From NCBI RefSeq assembly GCF_007859325.1, contig NZ_VOHK01000007.1, positions 1 through 64,000 on the forward strand: a stretch of DNA of 64,000 bases. Reading direction: 5' to 3'. Below are positions 22,390-30,513 of this stretch, in pieces (position 1 is the first letter of the stretch; each line of letters begins with the position of its first letter). The position numbers and the translations under genes were made by a program. This DNA is from Luteimonas marina. GTDB taxonomy: Bacteria > Pseudomonadota > Gammaproteobacteria > Xanthomonadales > Xanthomonadaceae. The notes below the pieces were generated by a model. That model saw only the letters and a program-made list of their open reading frames with translations. It was not told where the DNA came from and did not search any database.

Positions 22390-23268
22390 ATGAGCGCCAT
22401 GAACGCCCGATTCACGAGACGAAACGCGCTACGCGCCGCGGTGGCAGGTGGCCTCGGGCTGGCCGCGGCCAGGGTGGTGCCCGCGCGCACCGCCGCAAAG
22501 CCGCTCGAGGGCAACCTGAAGCATTCCGTCGCCCGCTGGACGTTCAGGCAGCAATCGATCGAGCAGCTTTGCCGGACGGTGAAGCAGATCGGCTTTTCCG
22601 CCATCGATCTGGTCGGCCCGGAAGACTGGTCCACGCTGAAGGCGCACGGCGTGACCAGTTCGATGTGCAACGGTGCGGAGATCGGCCTGGACAAGGGCTT
22701 CGCCGCGGTCGAGTTCCACGATCAGCTGGTGGAACGCTATACCCGTCACATCGACCTGGTGGCCGATGCCGGCTACCGCAACCTCATCTGCTTTTCCGGC
22801 AACCGCAACGGCATGGATCCCGGGGAGGGGCTGGCGAACGCCGAGGCGGGGCTCAAGCGCATCCTCGGGCATGCCGAAAAGCGCGGGGTCATGCTGGTGA
22901 TGGAGTTGCTCAATTCCAGGGTGGACCACCCCGACTACCTTTGCGATCGTTCCGCGTGGGGGATCGAACTGTGCGAGCGGATCGGGTCGGACAACTTCGG
23001 GTTGCTCTACGACATCTACCACATGCAGGTCATGGAGGGCGACATCATCGCCACCATCCGCAAGCACCATCCGTTCTTCGTGCACTACCACACCGCGGGC
23101 GTGCCGGGCCGGCACGAGATCGGCGACGACCAGGAGCTCAACTATCCCGCCATCTGCCGCGCGATCCGCGACACCGGATTCGACGGCTACCTGGCGCAGG
23201 AGTTCATCCCCGAAGCGCCGGATCCCGTCGCTTCGCTGCGCGAAGCGATCCGCCTCTGCGACGTCTGA
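22390..23268 (+). CDS. Tat-exported TIM-barrel (sugar phosphate isomerase/epimerase, Hyi-like) protein
   Basis: 292-aa protein with a twin-arginine signal (FTRRNALRAAVAGGLGLAAA, then ARVVPA), so it probably acts folded in the periplasm. The mature part is an AP-endonuclease-2/xylose-isomerase-like TIM barrel with metal-ligand candidates in LVMELLNS, LLYDIYHMQVMEGD, VHYHTAGVPGRHE and YLAQEF. Closest in style to hydroxypyruvate isomerase-like proteins. In loci with GMC dehydrogenase and DUF1080 genes, such barrels act on 3-keto sugars or 3-keto-2-hydroxyglucals; that role is inferred here. It is the first gene of the operon, 30 bp before the GMC gene. Confidence 0.85.
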   Translation: MSAMNARFTRRNALRAAVAGGLGLAAARVVPARTAAKPLEGNLKHSVARWTFRQQSIEQLCRTVKQIGFSAIDLVGPEDWSTLKAHGVTSSMCNGAEIGLDKGFAAVEFHDQLVERYTRHIDLVADAGYRNLICFSGNRNGMDPGEGLANAEAGLKRILGHAEKRGVMLVMELLNSRVDHPDYLCDRSAWGIELCERIGSDNFGLLYDIYHMQVMEGDIIATIRKHHPFFVHYHTAGVPGRHEIGDDQELNYPAICRAIRDTGFDGYLAQEFIPEAPDPVASLREAIRLCDV

Positions 23269-23298
23269 AATCGACTATCCACCCAGGGAAACATCCCC

Positions 23299-24984
23299 AT
23301 GGCAGACAATCATTACGACGCGATCGTCGTCGGATCGGGCATCAGCGGCGGTTGGGCCGCGAAGGAGCTGACCGAGAAGGGGCTCAGGGTCCTGATGCTC
23401 GAGCGCGGCCGCAACATCGAGCACATCAAGGACTACGTCAACGCGGCGACGGAGGCGTGGGACTTCCCGCATCGCAATGTCCCGACCCAGGCGATGAAGG
23501 CGGACCATCCGGTCCTCAGGCGCGACTACGTGCTGGCGGAGAACACGCAGGGGATGTGGGCCAATGAGAAGGACTGCCCCTATACCGAAACGAAGCGGTT
23601 CGACTGGTTCCGCGGCTATCACGTCGGCGGCCGCTCGCTCATGTGGGGCCGGCAGAGCTACCGCCTTTCGGAGATCGATTTCGAGGCCAACGCCAGGGAG
23701 GGCATCGCCGTCGACTGGCCGATCCGCTACGCCGACATCGCGCCCTGGTACGACCACGTCGAGCGGTTCGCGGGCATCGCCGGCACCGTCGAGGGGCTGG
23801 ACGTCCTGCCCGATGGCCAGTTCCTGCCGCCGATCCCGCTCAACGTCGTCGAGAAGGACGTGGCGGCGCGGATCGAGAAGGCGTTCGGCGGTGCGCGCCG
23901 CCTGATCCACTCGCGCACCGCGAACATCACCGAGCCCCGGGTCGAACAGGGCCGCGTCAACTGCCAGTACCGCAACAAGTGCATCCTGGGCTGCCCGTAC
24001 GGCGCCTACTTCTCGACCCAGTCGGCGACGCTGCCGGCGGCGATGAAGACCGGCAACCTGACGCTGCGCCCGTTCTCGATCGTCAAGGAAGTGCTCTACG
24101 ACAAGGACCGCAAGCGGGCGCGCGGGGTGGAGATCATCGACGCCGAGAACGGCCAGACCTACGAGTACACGGCCAATGTCGTCTTCCTCAACGCATCGGC
24201 CTTCAACTCGGCGTGGGTGCTGATGAACTCGGCCACCGACGTCTGGGAAGGCGGCCTGGGGTCTTCTTCGGGCGAGCTGGGCCACAACGTCATGGACCAC
24301 CATTTCCAGGTCGGCGCCCACGGCACGGTCGAGGGCTACGAGGACAGGTACTACTTCGGCCGTCGCCCCTGCGGCTTCTACATTCCGCGTTTCCGCAACG
24401 TCGGTGAGGACAGGCGCGACTACGTCCGCGGCTTCGGCTACCAGGGCTCGGCCAGCCGCACCGGCTGGTCGCGCGACATCGCCGAGCTCAACATCGGCGC
24501 CGGCCTGAAGGAGGCCCTGAGCGTGCCGGGAGACTGGACCATCGGCATGACCGCCTTCGGCGAGATGCTGCCGCATCACGACAACACCATCCGCCTCGAT
24601 CCGGAGCGCAAGGACAAGTGGGGCCTGCCGGTACTGGCGATGGACGTGTCCCTGCGCGAGAACGAACGGGCCATGCGCAAGGACATGGGCGCGGACGCCG
24701 CCGAGATGCTGGAGGCCGCCGGCGTCAAGCACGTCCGGGCCACGGAGGGCGACTACGCCCCGGGCATGGGCATCCACGAGATGGGCACGGCGCGGATGGG
24801 CCGCGACCGCAGGAGCTCGGTCCTGAACGAGCACAACCAGGTCTGGGATGCGCCGAACGTCTACGTGACGGACGGGGCCTGCATGACCTCCAGCGGCTGC
24901 GTCAACCCGTCGCTGACCTACATGGCGCTGACCGCGCGGGCCGCGGACCACGCGGTGCGCGAACTCAAGGCGGGGAACCTGTGA
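23299..24984 (+). CDS. GMC-family FAD oxidoreductase, glucoside 3-dehydrogenase-like (copy 1)
   Basis: 561-aa flavoprotein. The N-terminal dinucleotide site is VVGSGISGGWAAKEL, with E35 in LMLERGR binding the ribose. The conserved GGRSLMWGRQSYRLS block follows. The C-terminal GMC_oxred_C part has HEMGTARMG and a late NPSLTYMALT segment holding the His/Asn catalytic pair region. C222, C228 and C232 form a C-x5-C-x3-C motif also present in copy 2. It likely oxidises C3 of glycosides, passing electrons through the small subunit encoded next. It has no signal peptide, so export would rely on the Tat signal of its partner. TGATG overlap with the next gene. Confidence 0.88.
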   Translation: MADNHYDAIVVGSGISGGWAAKELTEKGLRVLMLERGRNIEHIKDYVNAATEAWDFPHRNVPTQAMKADHPVLRRDYVLAENTQGMWANEKDCPYTETKRFDWFRGYHVGGRSLMWGRQSYRLSEIDFEANAREGIAVDWPIRYADIAPWYDHVERFAGIAGTVEGLDVLPDGQFLPPIPLNVVEKDVAARIEKAFGGARRLIHSRTANITEPRVEQGRVNCQYRNKCILGCPYGAYFSTQSATLPAAMKTGNLTLRPFSIVKEVLYDKDRKRARGVEIIDAENGQTYEYTANVVFLNASAFNSAWVLMNSATDVWEGGLGSSSGELGHNVMDHHFQVGAHGTVEGYEDRYYFGRRPCGFYIPRFRNVGEDRRDYVRGFGYQGSASRTGWSRDIAELNIGAGLKEALSVPGDWTIGMTAFGEMLPHHDNTIRLDPERKDKWGLPVLAMDVSLRENERAMRKDMGADAAEMLEAAGVKHVRATEGDYAPGMGIHEMGTARMGRDRRSSVLNEHNQVWDAPNVYVTDGACMTSSGCVNPSLTYMALTARAADHAVRELKAGNL

Positions 24985-25562
24985 TGGAACGTCGCGAACT
25001 GCTGAAGATGATCGCTGCCGCCACCGGTGCGGCGATGATCGGTATGCCGGCCTTCGTCCTCGGCCAGTCTCCCGTCCCGGGCGGAGAGGGCGCCTTTTCC
25101 GAAGACGACGTGGCCAAGCTCGACGAAATCGCGGAGACGATCCTGCCGCGGACCGACACGCCCGGGGCGAAGGACGCGGGTGTGGGCCTGTTCATGGCGA
25201 GGTTCGTGACCGACTGCTACACGCCCGAGGACCAGGCGACGTTCCGTTCCGGACTGGCCGACCTGGACCAGCGTGCCGGCGGCCGCTTCATGGCGATGGC
25301 GCCCGACGCCCGTACCGAACTGCTGCGCACCCTCGACGCCGAAGCAAAAGCGCAGGCCAGTGGCGCATGGGTGGCGCCCGACGGCACCAGCCCGGGGCCG
25401 GCGAAGCCGCACTATTTCACGATGATCAAGCAACTCGTCCTGTTCGGCTTCTTCACCTCCGAGGTGGGCGCGACGCAAGTGCTGCGATACGTCGCCGTGC
25501 CGGGGTACTACGACGGCGACATGGCCTATGCACCCGGCACGCCTGCCTGGGCGACCCGCTGA
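24984..25562 (+). CDS. Gluconate 2-dehydrogenase subunit 3 family protein (small subunit, copy 1)
   Basis: 192-aa partner of the GMC enzyme. The N-terminus MERRELLKMIAAATGAAMIG has a Tat-like RRELLK signal, suggesting it carries the flavoprotein across the membrane. The mature domain shows DEIAETILPRTDTPGAKDAGVG.F and a C-terminal YFTMIKQLVLFGFFTSEVGATQ, both typical of the Gluconate_2-dh3 family. Its ATG overlaps the stop of the large subunit, so synthesis is coupled. In this family the small subunit supports maturation or electron transfer; no heme-binding CXXCH is present. Confidence 0.88.
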   Translation: MERRELLKMIAAATGAAMIGMPAFVLGQSPVPGGEGAFSEDDVAKLDEIAETILPRTDTPGAKDAGVGLFMARFVTDCYTPEDQATFRSGLADLDQRAGGRFMAMAPDARTELLRTLDAEAKAQASGAWVAPDGTSPGPAKPHYFTMIKQLVLFGFFTSEVGATQVLRYVAVPGYYDGDMAYAPGTPAWATR

Positions 25563-25605
25563 TATGAGCCGCCGACTTGCGTGTGCCGATCTTTCTGGAG
25601 GGAAG

Positions 25606-26337
25606 ATGACGATCAAACCGATCGTGGCGGCCTGTTTCCTGGCCGTGGTCCCCGCGCTTGCCCAGGCGCAGGACGATCCGGCGAAGACCGAAGCCTGGAC
25701 GCCGGTTCCGGCGGTCGTCGCCACGCCCGAGGGCGCCGCACCCTCCGATGCTGTGGTGCTGTTCGACGGGACCGACCTCTCGGCCTGGGAGGGAGAGCAG
25801 GGCGGCGACGCGCCGTGGGCCGTGGCGGACGGCGCGTTCACCGTGGTGCCGGGCAGCAAGGGCATCCGCACGAAGCGGCGTTTCTGCGACATCCAGCTGC
25901 ATGTCGAATGGCGCAGTCCCGCCGAGGTCGAGGGGTTCGAGGGCCAGAACCGCGGCAACAGCGGAATCTTCCTGCAGGAGGTCTACGAACTGCAGGTGCT
26001 CGACAGCCACGACAACCCGACCTATCCCAACGGCCAGGCGGCCTCGATCTACAAGCAGGCCATTCCGCTGGTGAACGCCTCGCGTGCGCCGGGCGTCTGG
26101 CAGGCCTACGACATCCTCTGGAAGGCGCCGCGCTTCTCCGAGGGCGGCGGACTCGTCTCACCCGCGCGCATCACCGTGCTGCACAACGGCGTCCTCGTGC
26201 AGGACGACACCGTGCTGTCGGGCAAGACCGAATACATCGGCGCGCCTTCCTACCCGCCGCACGGCTGCGCGCCGATCTACCTCCAGGACCATGATTCCAG
26301 GGTCAGCTTCCGCAACATCTGGGTGCGGGAGCTGTAG
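25606..26337 (+). CDS. Secreted DUF1080 protein (3-keto-disaccharide hydrolase / lyase family)
   Basis: 243-aa exported β-jelly-roll protein. The signal peptide MTIKPIVAACFLAVVPALAQA ends at an AQA cleavage site. The DUF1080 core begins AVVLFDGTDLSAWEG and includes GNSGIFLQEVYELQVLDSHDN and a C-terminal RVSFRNIWVREL, the family hallmarks. PF06439 members cleave 3-keto-glycosides formed by C3 dehydrogenases, which fits the operon. The ATG at 25606 has CTGGAGGGAAG directly upstream; the frame also runs 26 codons further into the previous gene's end. Last gene of the operon. Confidence 0.9.
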   Translation: MTIKPIVAACFLAVVPALAQAQDDPAKTEAWTPVPAVVATPEGAAPSDAVVLFDGTDLSAWEGEQGGDAPWAVADGAFTVVPGSKGIRTKRRFCDIQLHVEWRSPAEVEGFEGQNRGNSGIFLQEVYELQVLDSHDNPTYPNGQAASIYKQAIPLVNASRAPGVWQAYDILWKAPRFSEGGGLVSPARITVLHNGVLVQDDTVLSGKTEYIGAPSYPPHGCAPIYLQDHDSRVSFRNIWVREL

Positions 26338-26419
26338 GCCGGTTCCCGGCTGCGGAGCCCGTTTGCAGGGCAGGTTGCCGGGGAGGCTGACTTGAGGAAG
26401 GTCTGGACAAGCCCTGGGT

Positions 26420-26489
26420 CGTCATCCCGGCGAAAGCCGGGATCCAGCCCTTGCCGGAGAGCTGGATTCCGGCTTTCGCCGGAATGACG
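26420..26489. repeat. Paired palindromic repeat between convergent sugar operons
   Basis: CGTCATCCCGGCGAAAGCC ... GGCTTTCGCCGGAATGACG with a short spacer. It sits exactly between the two convergent operons and at the edge of the lower-GC segment that starts at about 26507. Confidence 0.8.
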
Positions 26490-26506
26490 ACTTGTTCAGA
26501 GATCCC

Positions 26507-27298
26507 TTAAGCCACCGGATAGGCAAACTCGCTCAATCCCAGCTCCGCCAGCGTCTTGTCCAGATGGCTGTAAGCCTCCGGCGTGGGACCGGGGTAGCTG
26601 CCGGCGATGGCCACGTTGCCCAGGTAGCCGATGTCCTCGAGACCTTCCGGCGTGCAGAAATAAGCCGCCAGCACCAGATTGCGCAGCCGGGAGAAGGCGT
26701 TGGCGATACGCTGGAACTGTGGCGGGGTTTGTCCATTGTCGTAGGCGATATCGTCGATGATCGCCAGTTGCTGCGGCGTGGCAAGCGCCGTGAACGGCCG
26801 CGAAAAGCGCATGGCGGCCTCGTCGTCAATCCAGGCAAGCGCCGACAGCACCGTCAGCCGATCCTGCTGCTGGTTGGGATAGGGCGCGCTGACCCATTCA
26901 TCGATCACCGTGGGCACCTGCGCGGCAGAAGCCGACGGCCACTCGCCTTCCCGGGGCACGACAATGTCCGACAGCAACGCCAGCAGCGACAGCTGGGCGG
27001 GCGTCAACGTCAACGGCCACGGCGTTTCCGGCGGCGTCATCAGATCCGGATCCTTGCCGTAGCCCTTGGCCGTGACAGGCGGCAGTTCAAGCTCCGGCCA
27101 GTGCCCGTTGCTTGCCGCGTCACCGGCGGTTCCTGCCGTTGGCGTCGACGCACAGCCGGGCAATGCCGGCAGCACGGCGCTTGCAGCCAGTGCCGCCAAC
27201 AGCTTCAGCGAATCGCGCCGGCTCAGCCGGTTCGTGTAGGCAGGTGCAGGGCTGTCGATGTGATCAGTCGTGTTCTGGTTGTGCGTGGGTTCTTTCAT
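26507..27298 (-). CDS. Gluconate 2-dehydrogenase subunit 3 family protein (small subunit, copy 2)
   Basis: 263-aa small subunit for the second GMC enzyme. It has a Tat motif (LSRRDSLKLLAALAASAVLPALPG) running into a cysteine (GCAS), so it could be a Tat lipoprotein. The mature part has LSLLALLSDIVVPREGEWPSASAAQVPTVID and a late AYFCTPEGLEDIGYLGN. It is longer than copy 1 and clearly divergent. Codon choice is less GC-rich than in the surroundings, as for the next two coding segments. The ATG overlaps the stop of the GMC gene (TGATG). Confidence 0.85.
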   Translation of the reverse strand: MKEPTHNQNTTDHIDSPAPAYTNRLSRRDSLKLLAALAASAVLPALPGCASTPTAGTAGDAASNGHWPELELPPVTAKGYGKDPDLMTPPETPWPLTLTPAQLSLLALLSDIVVPREGEWPSASAAQVPTVIDEWVSAPYPNQQQDRLTVLSALAWIDDEAAMRFSRPFTALATPQQLAIIDDIAYDNGQTPPQFQRIANAFSRLRNLVLAAYFCTPEGLEDIGYLGNVAIAGSYPGPTPEAYSHLDKTLAELGLSEFAYPVA

Positions 27299-28977
27299 CA
27301 CAGTGTCCCCGCTTCAAGCTGGGCCGCCAGCCAGGCGCTGTTGCGCATGGCCAGCGTCATGATGGTCAGGGTGCAATTCTTGTGCGGGTTGGAGGCGAAA
27401 ACGCCGCCGTCCATCACGAACAGGTTCGGGCAATCCCAGCTCTGCCCCCACTGGTTGGTCACCGAGTCCTTGCTGGAGCTGCCCATCCGGGTGGTGCCGA
27501 CCTCGTGGATGATTTCGCCGCCCTTCTTGATGGCGTCTTTTGCGGCAGGCAACTCGCCAACGGTCGCACCCATGGTTTCCAGGATGGCCTTGGCGGTTTT
27601 CAGGCCATGCTCGACCTGCTTGAGCTCGTGTTCCGACCATTGCCAGTGGAAACGCGGCACCGGAATGCCCCACTTGTCCGTCACCTGTGGGTCGATGTCC
27701 ATGTAGCAATGTTCGTTCGGCAGCATTTCGCCGCGGAGTGAAAACGAGACGTAGGCGCCGTAATGTGCGCGGACCTGCTGCTTCAGCGCCGGGCCATAGC
27801 CTTGCAGGTCGCCGCTGACGTAGGCGCCGGGTTCGCCGAAGCGCCCGCCAAGCTCGAAGTGGTAACCACGCGGGAAATCCAGCTCCTTGTTGGCCTGGGC
27901 TTCGTGTCCCCACCAGGGAATGAACAGGTGGTTGGCGGTGTGGCCGTCCTCGTTGTAGCGCGGCCGGTCCATCAGCGCCGGCACCAGTGCCGACAGACCC
28001 GCGCCGGTGGAGTCCATCAGGTTGCGGCCGACCTGGCCGCTGGAATTGGCCAGTCCGTCGGGATGGCTGGCGCTTCTCGAATTGAGCAGGATGCGCGCCG
28101 ACTCGCAGGCGCTGGCGGCCAGGACCACCACTTTCGCGCCGATCTGCCGTTCGGTGGAGGTCTTCTTGTCGATATAGGTGATGCCGGTGACCTTGCCCTG
28201 TGCATCGGTGGTCACGGTGTTGACCATGGCATCGGTGATGATCCGCAGATTGCCGGTTGCCCGCGCCATCGGCAGCAGCGAGGTGGTGGTCTGGAACGCG
28301 GCGCCGATCGAGCAGCCGTAGCCGCAGGGCGTGGCATAAAAGCAGGCGGCGCGCTCATCCAGCGGTTTGGTCAGGATGGCCCGGTGCATGGGCGCTGCCG
28401 TGATCCCGTGTTTTTTCGCCGCGGCGGCGATCAGCAGTTCCGGTACCCGCGGTGGCGGTGGCGGCTGCAAGACCCCTTCCGATGACGGCGGCATGTCGTC
28501 CAGGCCGGTATTGGTGCCGCAGACGCCGATCAGGGCTTCGGTCTTGTCGTACCAGGGGGCGATGTCGTCATAGTCGAAAGGCCAGTCGGCGCCCAGGCCG
28601 TCCCGGCTTTTGCCCTTGAAGTCATGCTCGCTGAAACGCAGCGAATAGCGGCCCCAGTGGTTGGTACGGCCGCCCAGCATGCGGGCGCGCCACCACAGGA
28701 ACTCGGAGCCTTCGGCGGTGGTGTAGGGTTCGTCCGGCACCTGCCAGCCGCCGTCCACGGTGGAATCATAGAAGCCGAACTCCTTGTCCGGCGTGGAAGC
28801 GCCCATCAGCGGTGCGGCGGAGTTGGGCCGGAACATCGGCGTTTCCGTCCGCGGGTCGTAGTCGCGACCGGCTTCCAGCATCAGCACCTTGTGGCCTTGC
28901 CGGGTCAACTCATAGGCGGCCATGGCGCCGCCGGCGCCCGAGCCGACGACCAGGACGTCATGGGCGAAATCGTTCAT
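27298..28977 (-). CDS. GMC-family FAD oxidoreductase, glucoside 3-dehydrogenase-like (copy 2)
   Basis: 559-aa flavoprotein with VLVVGSGAGGAMAAYEL for FAD, LGGRTNHWGRYSLRFS, and C-terminal HEVGTTRMGSS plus NPHKNCTLTIMTLAM around the catalytic region. C212, C218 and C222 repeat the C-x5-C-x3-C spacing of copy 1, but overall identity is low, so this is not a local duplication. The start at 28977 overlaps the stop of the fusion gene (TGATG). The frame upstream to 29205 is antisense-like nonsense. The segment is noticeably less GC-rich than the flanks, a sign of transfer. Function as for copy 1, perhaps with different glycoside preference. Confidence 0.87.
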   Translation of the reverse strand: MNDFAHDVLVVGSGAGGAMAAYELTRQGHKVLMLEAGRDYDPRTETPMFRPNSAAPLMGASTPDKEFGFYDSTVDGGWQVPDEPYTTAEGSEFLWWRARMLGGRTNHWGRYSLRFSEHDFKGKSRDGLGADWPFDYDDIAPWYDKTEALIGVCGTNTGLDDMPPSSEGVLQPPPPPRVPELLIAAAAKKHGITAAPMHRAILTKPLDERAACFYATPCGYGCSIGAAFQTTTSLLPMARATGNLRIITDAMVNTVTTDAQGKVTGITYIDKKTSTERQIGAKVVVLAASACESARILLNSRSASHPDGLANSSGQVGRNLMDSTGAGLSALVPALMDRPRYNEDGHTANHLFIPWWGHEAQANKELDFPRGYHFELGGRFGEPGAYVSGDLQGYGPALKQQVRAHYGAYVSFSLRGEMLPNEHCYMDIDPQVTDKWGIPVPRFHWQWSEHELKQVEHGLKTAKAILETMGATVGELPAAKDAIKKGGEIIHEVGTTRMGSSSKDSVTNQWGQSWDCPNLFVMDGGVFASNPHKNCTLTIMTLAMRNSAWLAAQLEAGTL

Positions 28978-30464
28978 CACTTCAGCTCTTTGATCTTCAG
29001 GTTCTTGAACCACACCACGTCGCCGTGATCCTGCAAGCCGATATGGCCGCTGCTGTTGGCGGCAAACCCCGGCCAGTCGGCGAACTTGCTGGCGGCCACC
29101 AGTTGCTGCCACTCCGGGCCGTGGATCTTCACCGATGCCGTCTGAACCCCGTTCTGCCAGATGGTCAGCTGGCCCTGGTCCAGGAGGATGCGCACCTGGT
29201 TCCACTCGCCGGCCTTTTTATGCGAGGCCGCAGGTGAGGCGATCATGTCGTACAGGGAACCGGACAAATGGGTTGCCAGCTTGTTGTCGGGGTGACGTTC
29301 GTTGTCCAGGATCTGGATTTCCGGTGCATGCGAGTAGATCTGGTTGCCGGTTTCGTCTGCCAGGACGAAGATTCCGCTATTGCCGCCTTCCGCGATTTTC
29401 CAGTCCAGCCTGAGGTCGAAATCCTGGTATCGGGCCTTGGTCAGGATGTCGCCGCCGCCTGCGCCGGTCAGCTTGATGGCGCCATCTTCGATGACCCACT
29501 TGTCGCTGAGCTCGTCCTGTTTGAAATTGCGCCACTGCGACAGGTCTTCGCCATCGAACAGCAGTTGCCAGCCGTCGTTTTGTTCCTGCCGGCTCAACTG
29601 ATTGTCAGCGGCAAGTGCGCCCGTGGCGAGGCGTTCGCCGAGGTAGGCCGCGGCGGTCCGGACGGCGGCGGCCGGGTCGAGCGGATCGTCGTGTTCGATG
29701 ACGTACCACTTCACGCCCGCGTCCGCGGCTGCGGGAAGGATCGCATTCCAGTCCAGCACGCCACTGCCCACGGCGGCGAAGCCTTTCTCCTCCTCGGGGT
29801 GGCCTTCGGGCGCGATGTCCTTGGCATGGACGGCGAACACGCGCCCGTGGAACTTGCCGAGGAACGCCGCCGGATCGTGGCCGGCGCGCGCCACCCAGGC
29901 CAGGTCGATCTCGGCCACGACTGCGGGGCCGGCGGCCTCGAACAGGAGTTCGAGGCCGGTCTTGCCGTCGAAATCGACGATCTCGAATTCGTGGTTGTGG
30001 TAGCCGAGCGTCATGCCCTGGGCCTGGAGCTTGCCTGCGATCGCGCCCAGTTCCCTGCCCAGTGCGCTCCAGCCGGCGGCGTCGACGGGGCGCTCGCCTT
30101 CCTGCAGCCAGGGCACCACGAGCACGGTGTTGCCGATCGACCTGTTGAACGCCGCGACGCCGTCGAGGTCGCTGCGCAGGTCGGACAGCTGCACGTGGGT
30201 CGCGATCGGCTTGATCGAGTACTTGTCCAGAAGCCGCTTCAGCTCCTCGGCCGTGACATCCTGCGTGCCGACGGTCTCCACGGCGCGGATGCCCGCGTCG
30301 TGGACGATCTTCAGCCGGTCCTCGAGCGAGGCGATGCTGCGCAGCGTGTACATCTGCACCGCGATGGATTCGTCGCGGGTGGCGGTATCCCCTGCGAAGA
30401 CGGGCAGGGCGGCAAGGGACAGGAGCGCGGCGGTCGCGATTGCGCGCGGGATGGTGATCGTCAT
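28977..30464 (-). CDS. Exported TIM-barrel–DUF1080 fusion protein
   Basis: 495-aa two-domain enzyme. A Sec signal (MTITIPRAIATAALLSLAALPVFA) is followed by a TIM-barrel isomerase/epimerase domain (about 30–281) with metal-site candidates H156/H158 in GYHNHEFEI, E186 in AEIDLAW, H213 in VHAKDI and E257 in VIEHD. From about residue 295 a DUF1080 domain follows (WQLLFDGEDLSQW, GGNSGIFVLAD, IQILDNERHPDN, KNLKIKELK). The linker GALAADNQLS looks like a former signal-peptide cleavage region. The DNA changes from very GC-rich to clearly lower GC at that point (about 29605–29620). One protein thus joins two proposed consecutive steps, cleavage and hydration/isomerisation. Confidence 0.88.
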   Translation of the reverse strand: MTITIPRAIATAALLSLAALPVFAGDTATRDESIAVQMYTLRSIASLEDRLKIVHDAGIRAVETVGTQDVTAEELKRLLDKYSIKPIATHVQLSDLRSDLDGVAAFNRSIGNTVLVVPWLQEGERPVDAAGWSALGRELGAIAGKLQAQGMTLGYHNHEFEIVDFDGKTGLELLFEAAGPAVVAEIDLAWVARAGHDPAAFLGKFHGRVFAVHAKDIAPEGHPEEEKGFAAVGSGVLDWNAILPAAADAGVKWYVIEHDDPLDPAAAVRTAAAYLGERLATGALAADNQLSRQEQNDGWQLLFDGEDLSQWRNFKQDELSDKWVIEDGAIKLTGAGGGDILTKARYQDFDLRLDWKIAEGGNSGIFVLADETGNQIYSHAPEIQILDNERHPDNKLATHLSGSLYDMIASPAASHKKAGEWNQVRILLDQGQLTIWQNGVQTASVKIHGPEWQQLVAASKFADWPGFAANSSGHIGLQDHGDVVWFKNLKIKELK

Positions 30465-30513
30465 GGTTTCCTCCCGGGATTCCGACGGTTGTGGACGAGG
30501 TGGCGGAGCGGGT

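Noticed and set aside
22545-22560. Third LacI operator (GCAATCGATCGAGC) inside the first sugar gene
   Set aside because: The right half-site does not match TGCAATCGATTGCA and it lies within coding sequence; probably chance.
27298-29205. Upstream extension of GMC copy 2 to 29205
   Set aside because: The 76 extra codons overlap the fusion gene and read as nonsense; the TGATG junction at 28977 fits the operon.
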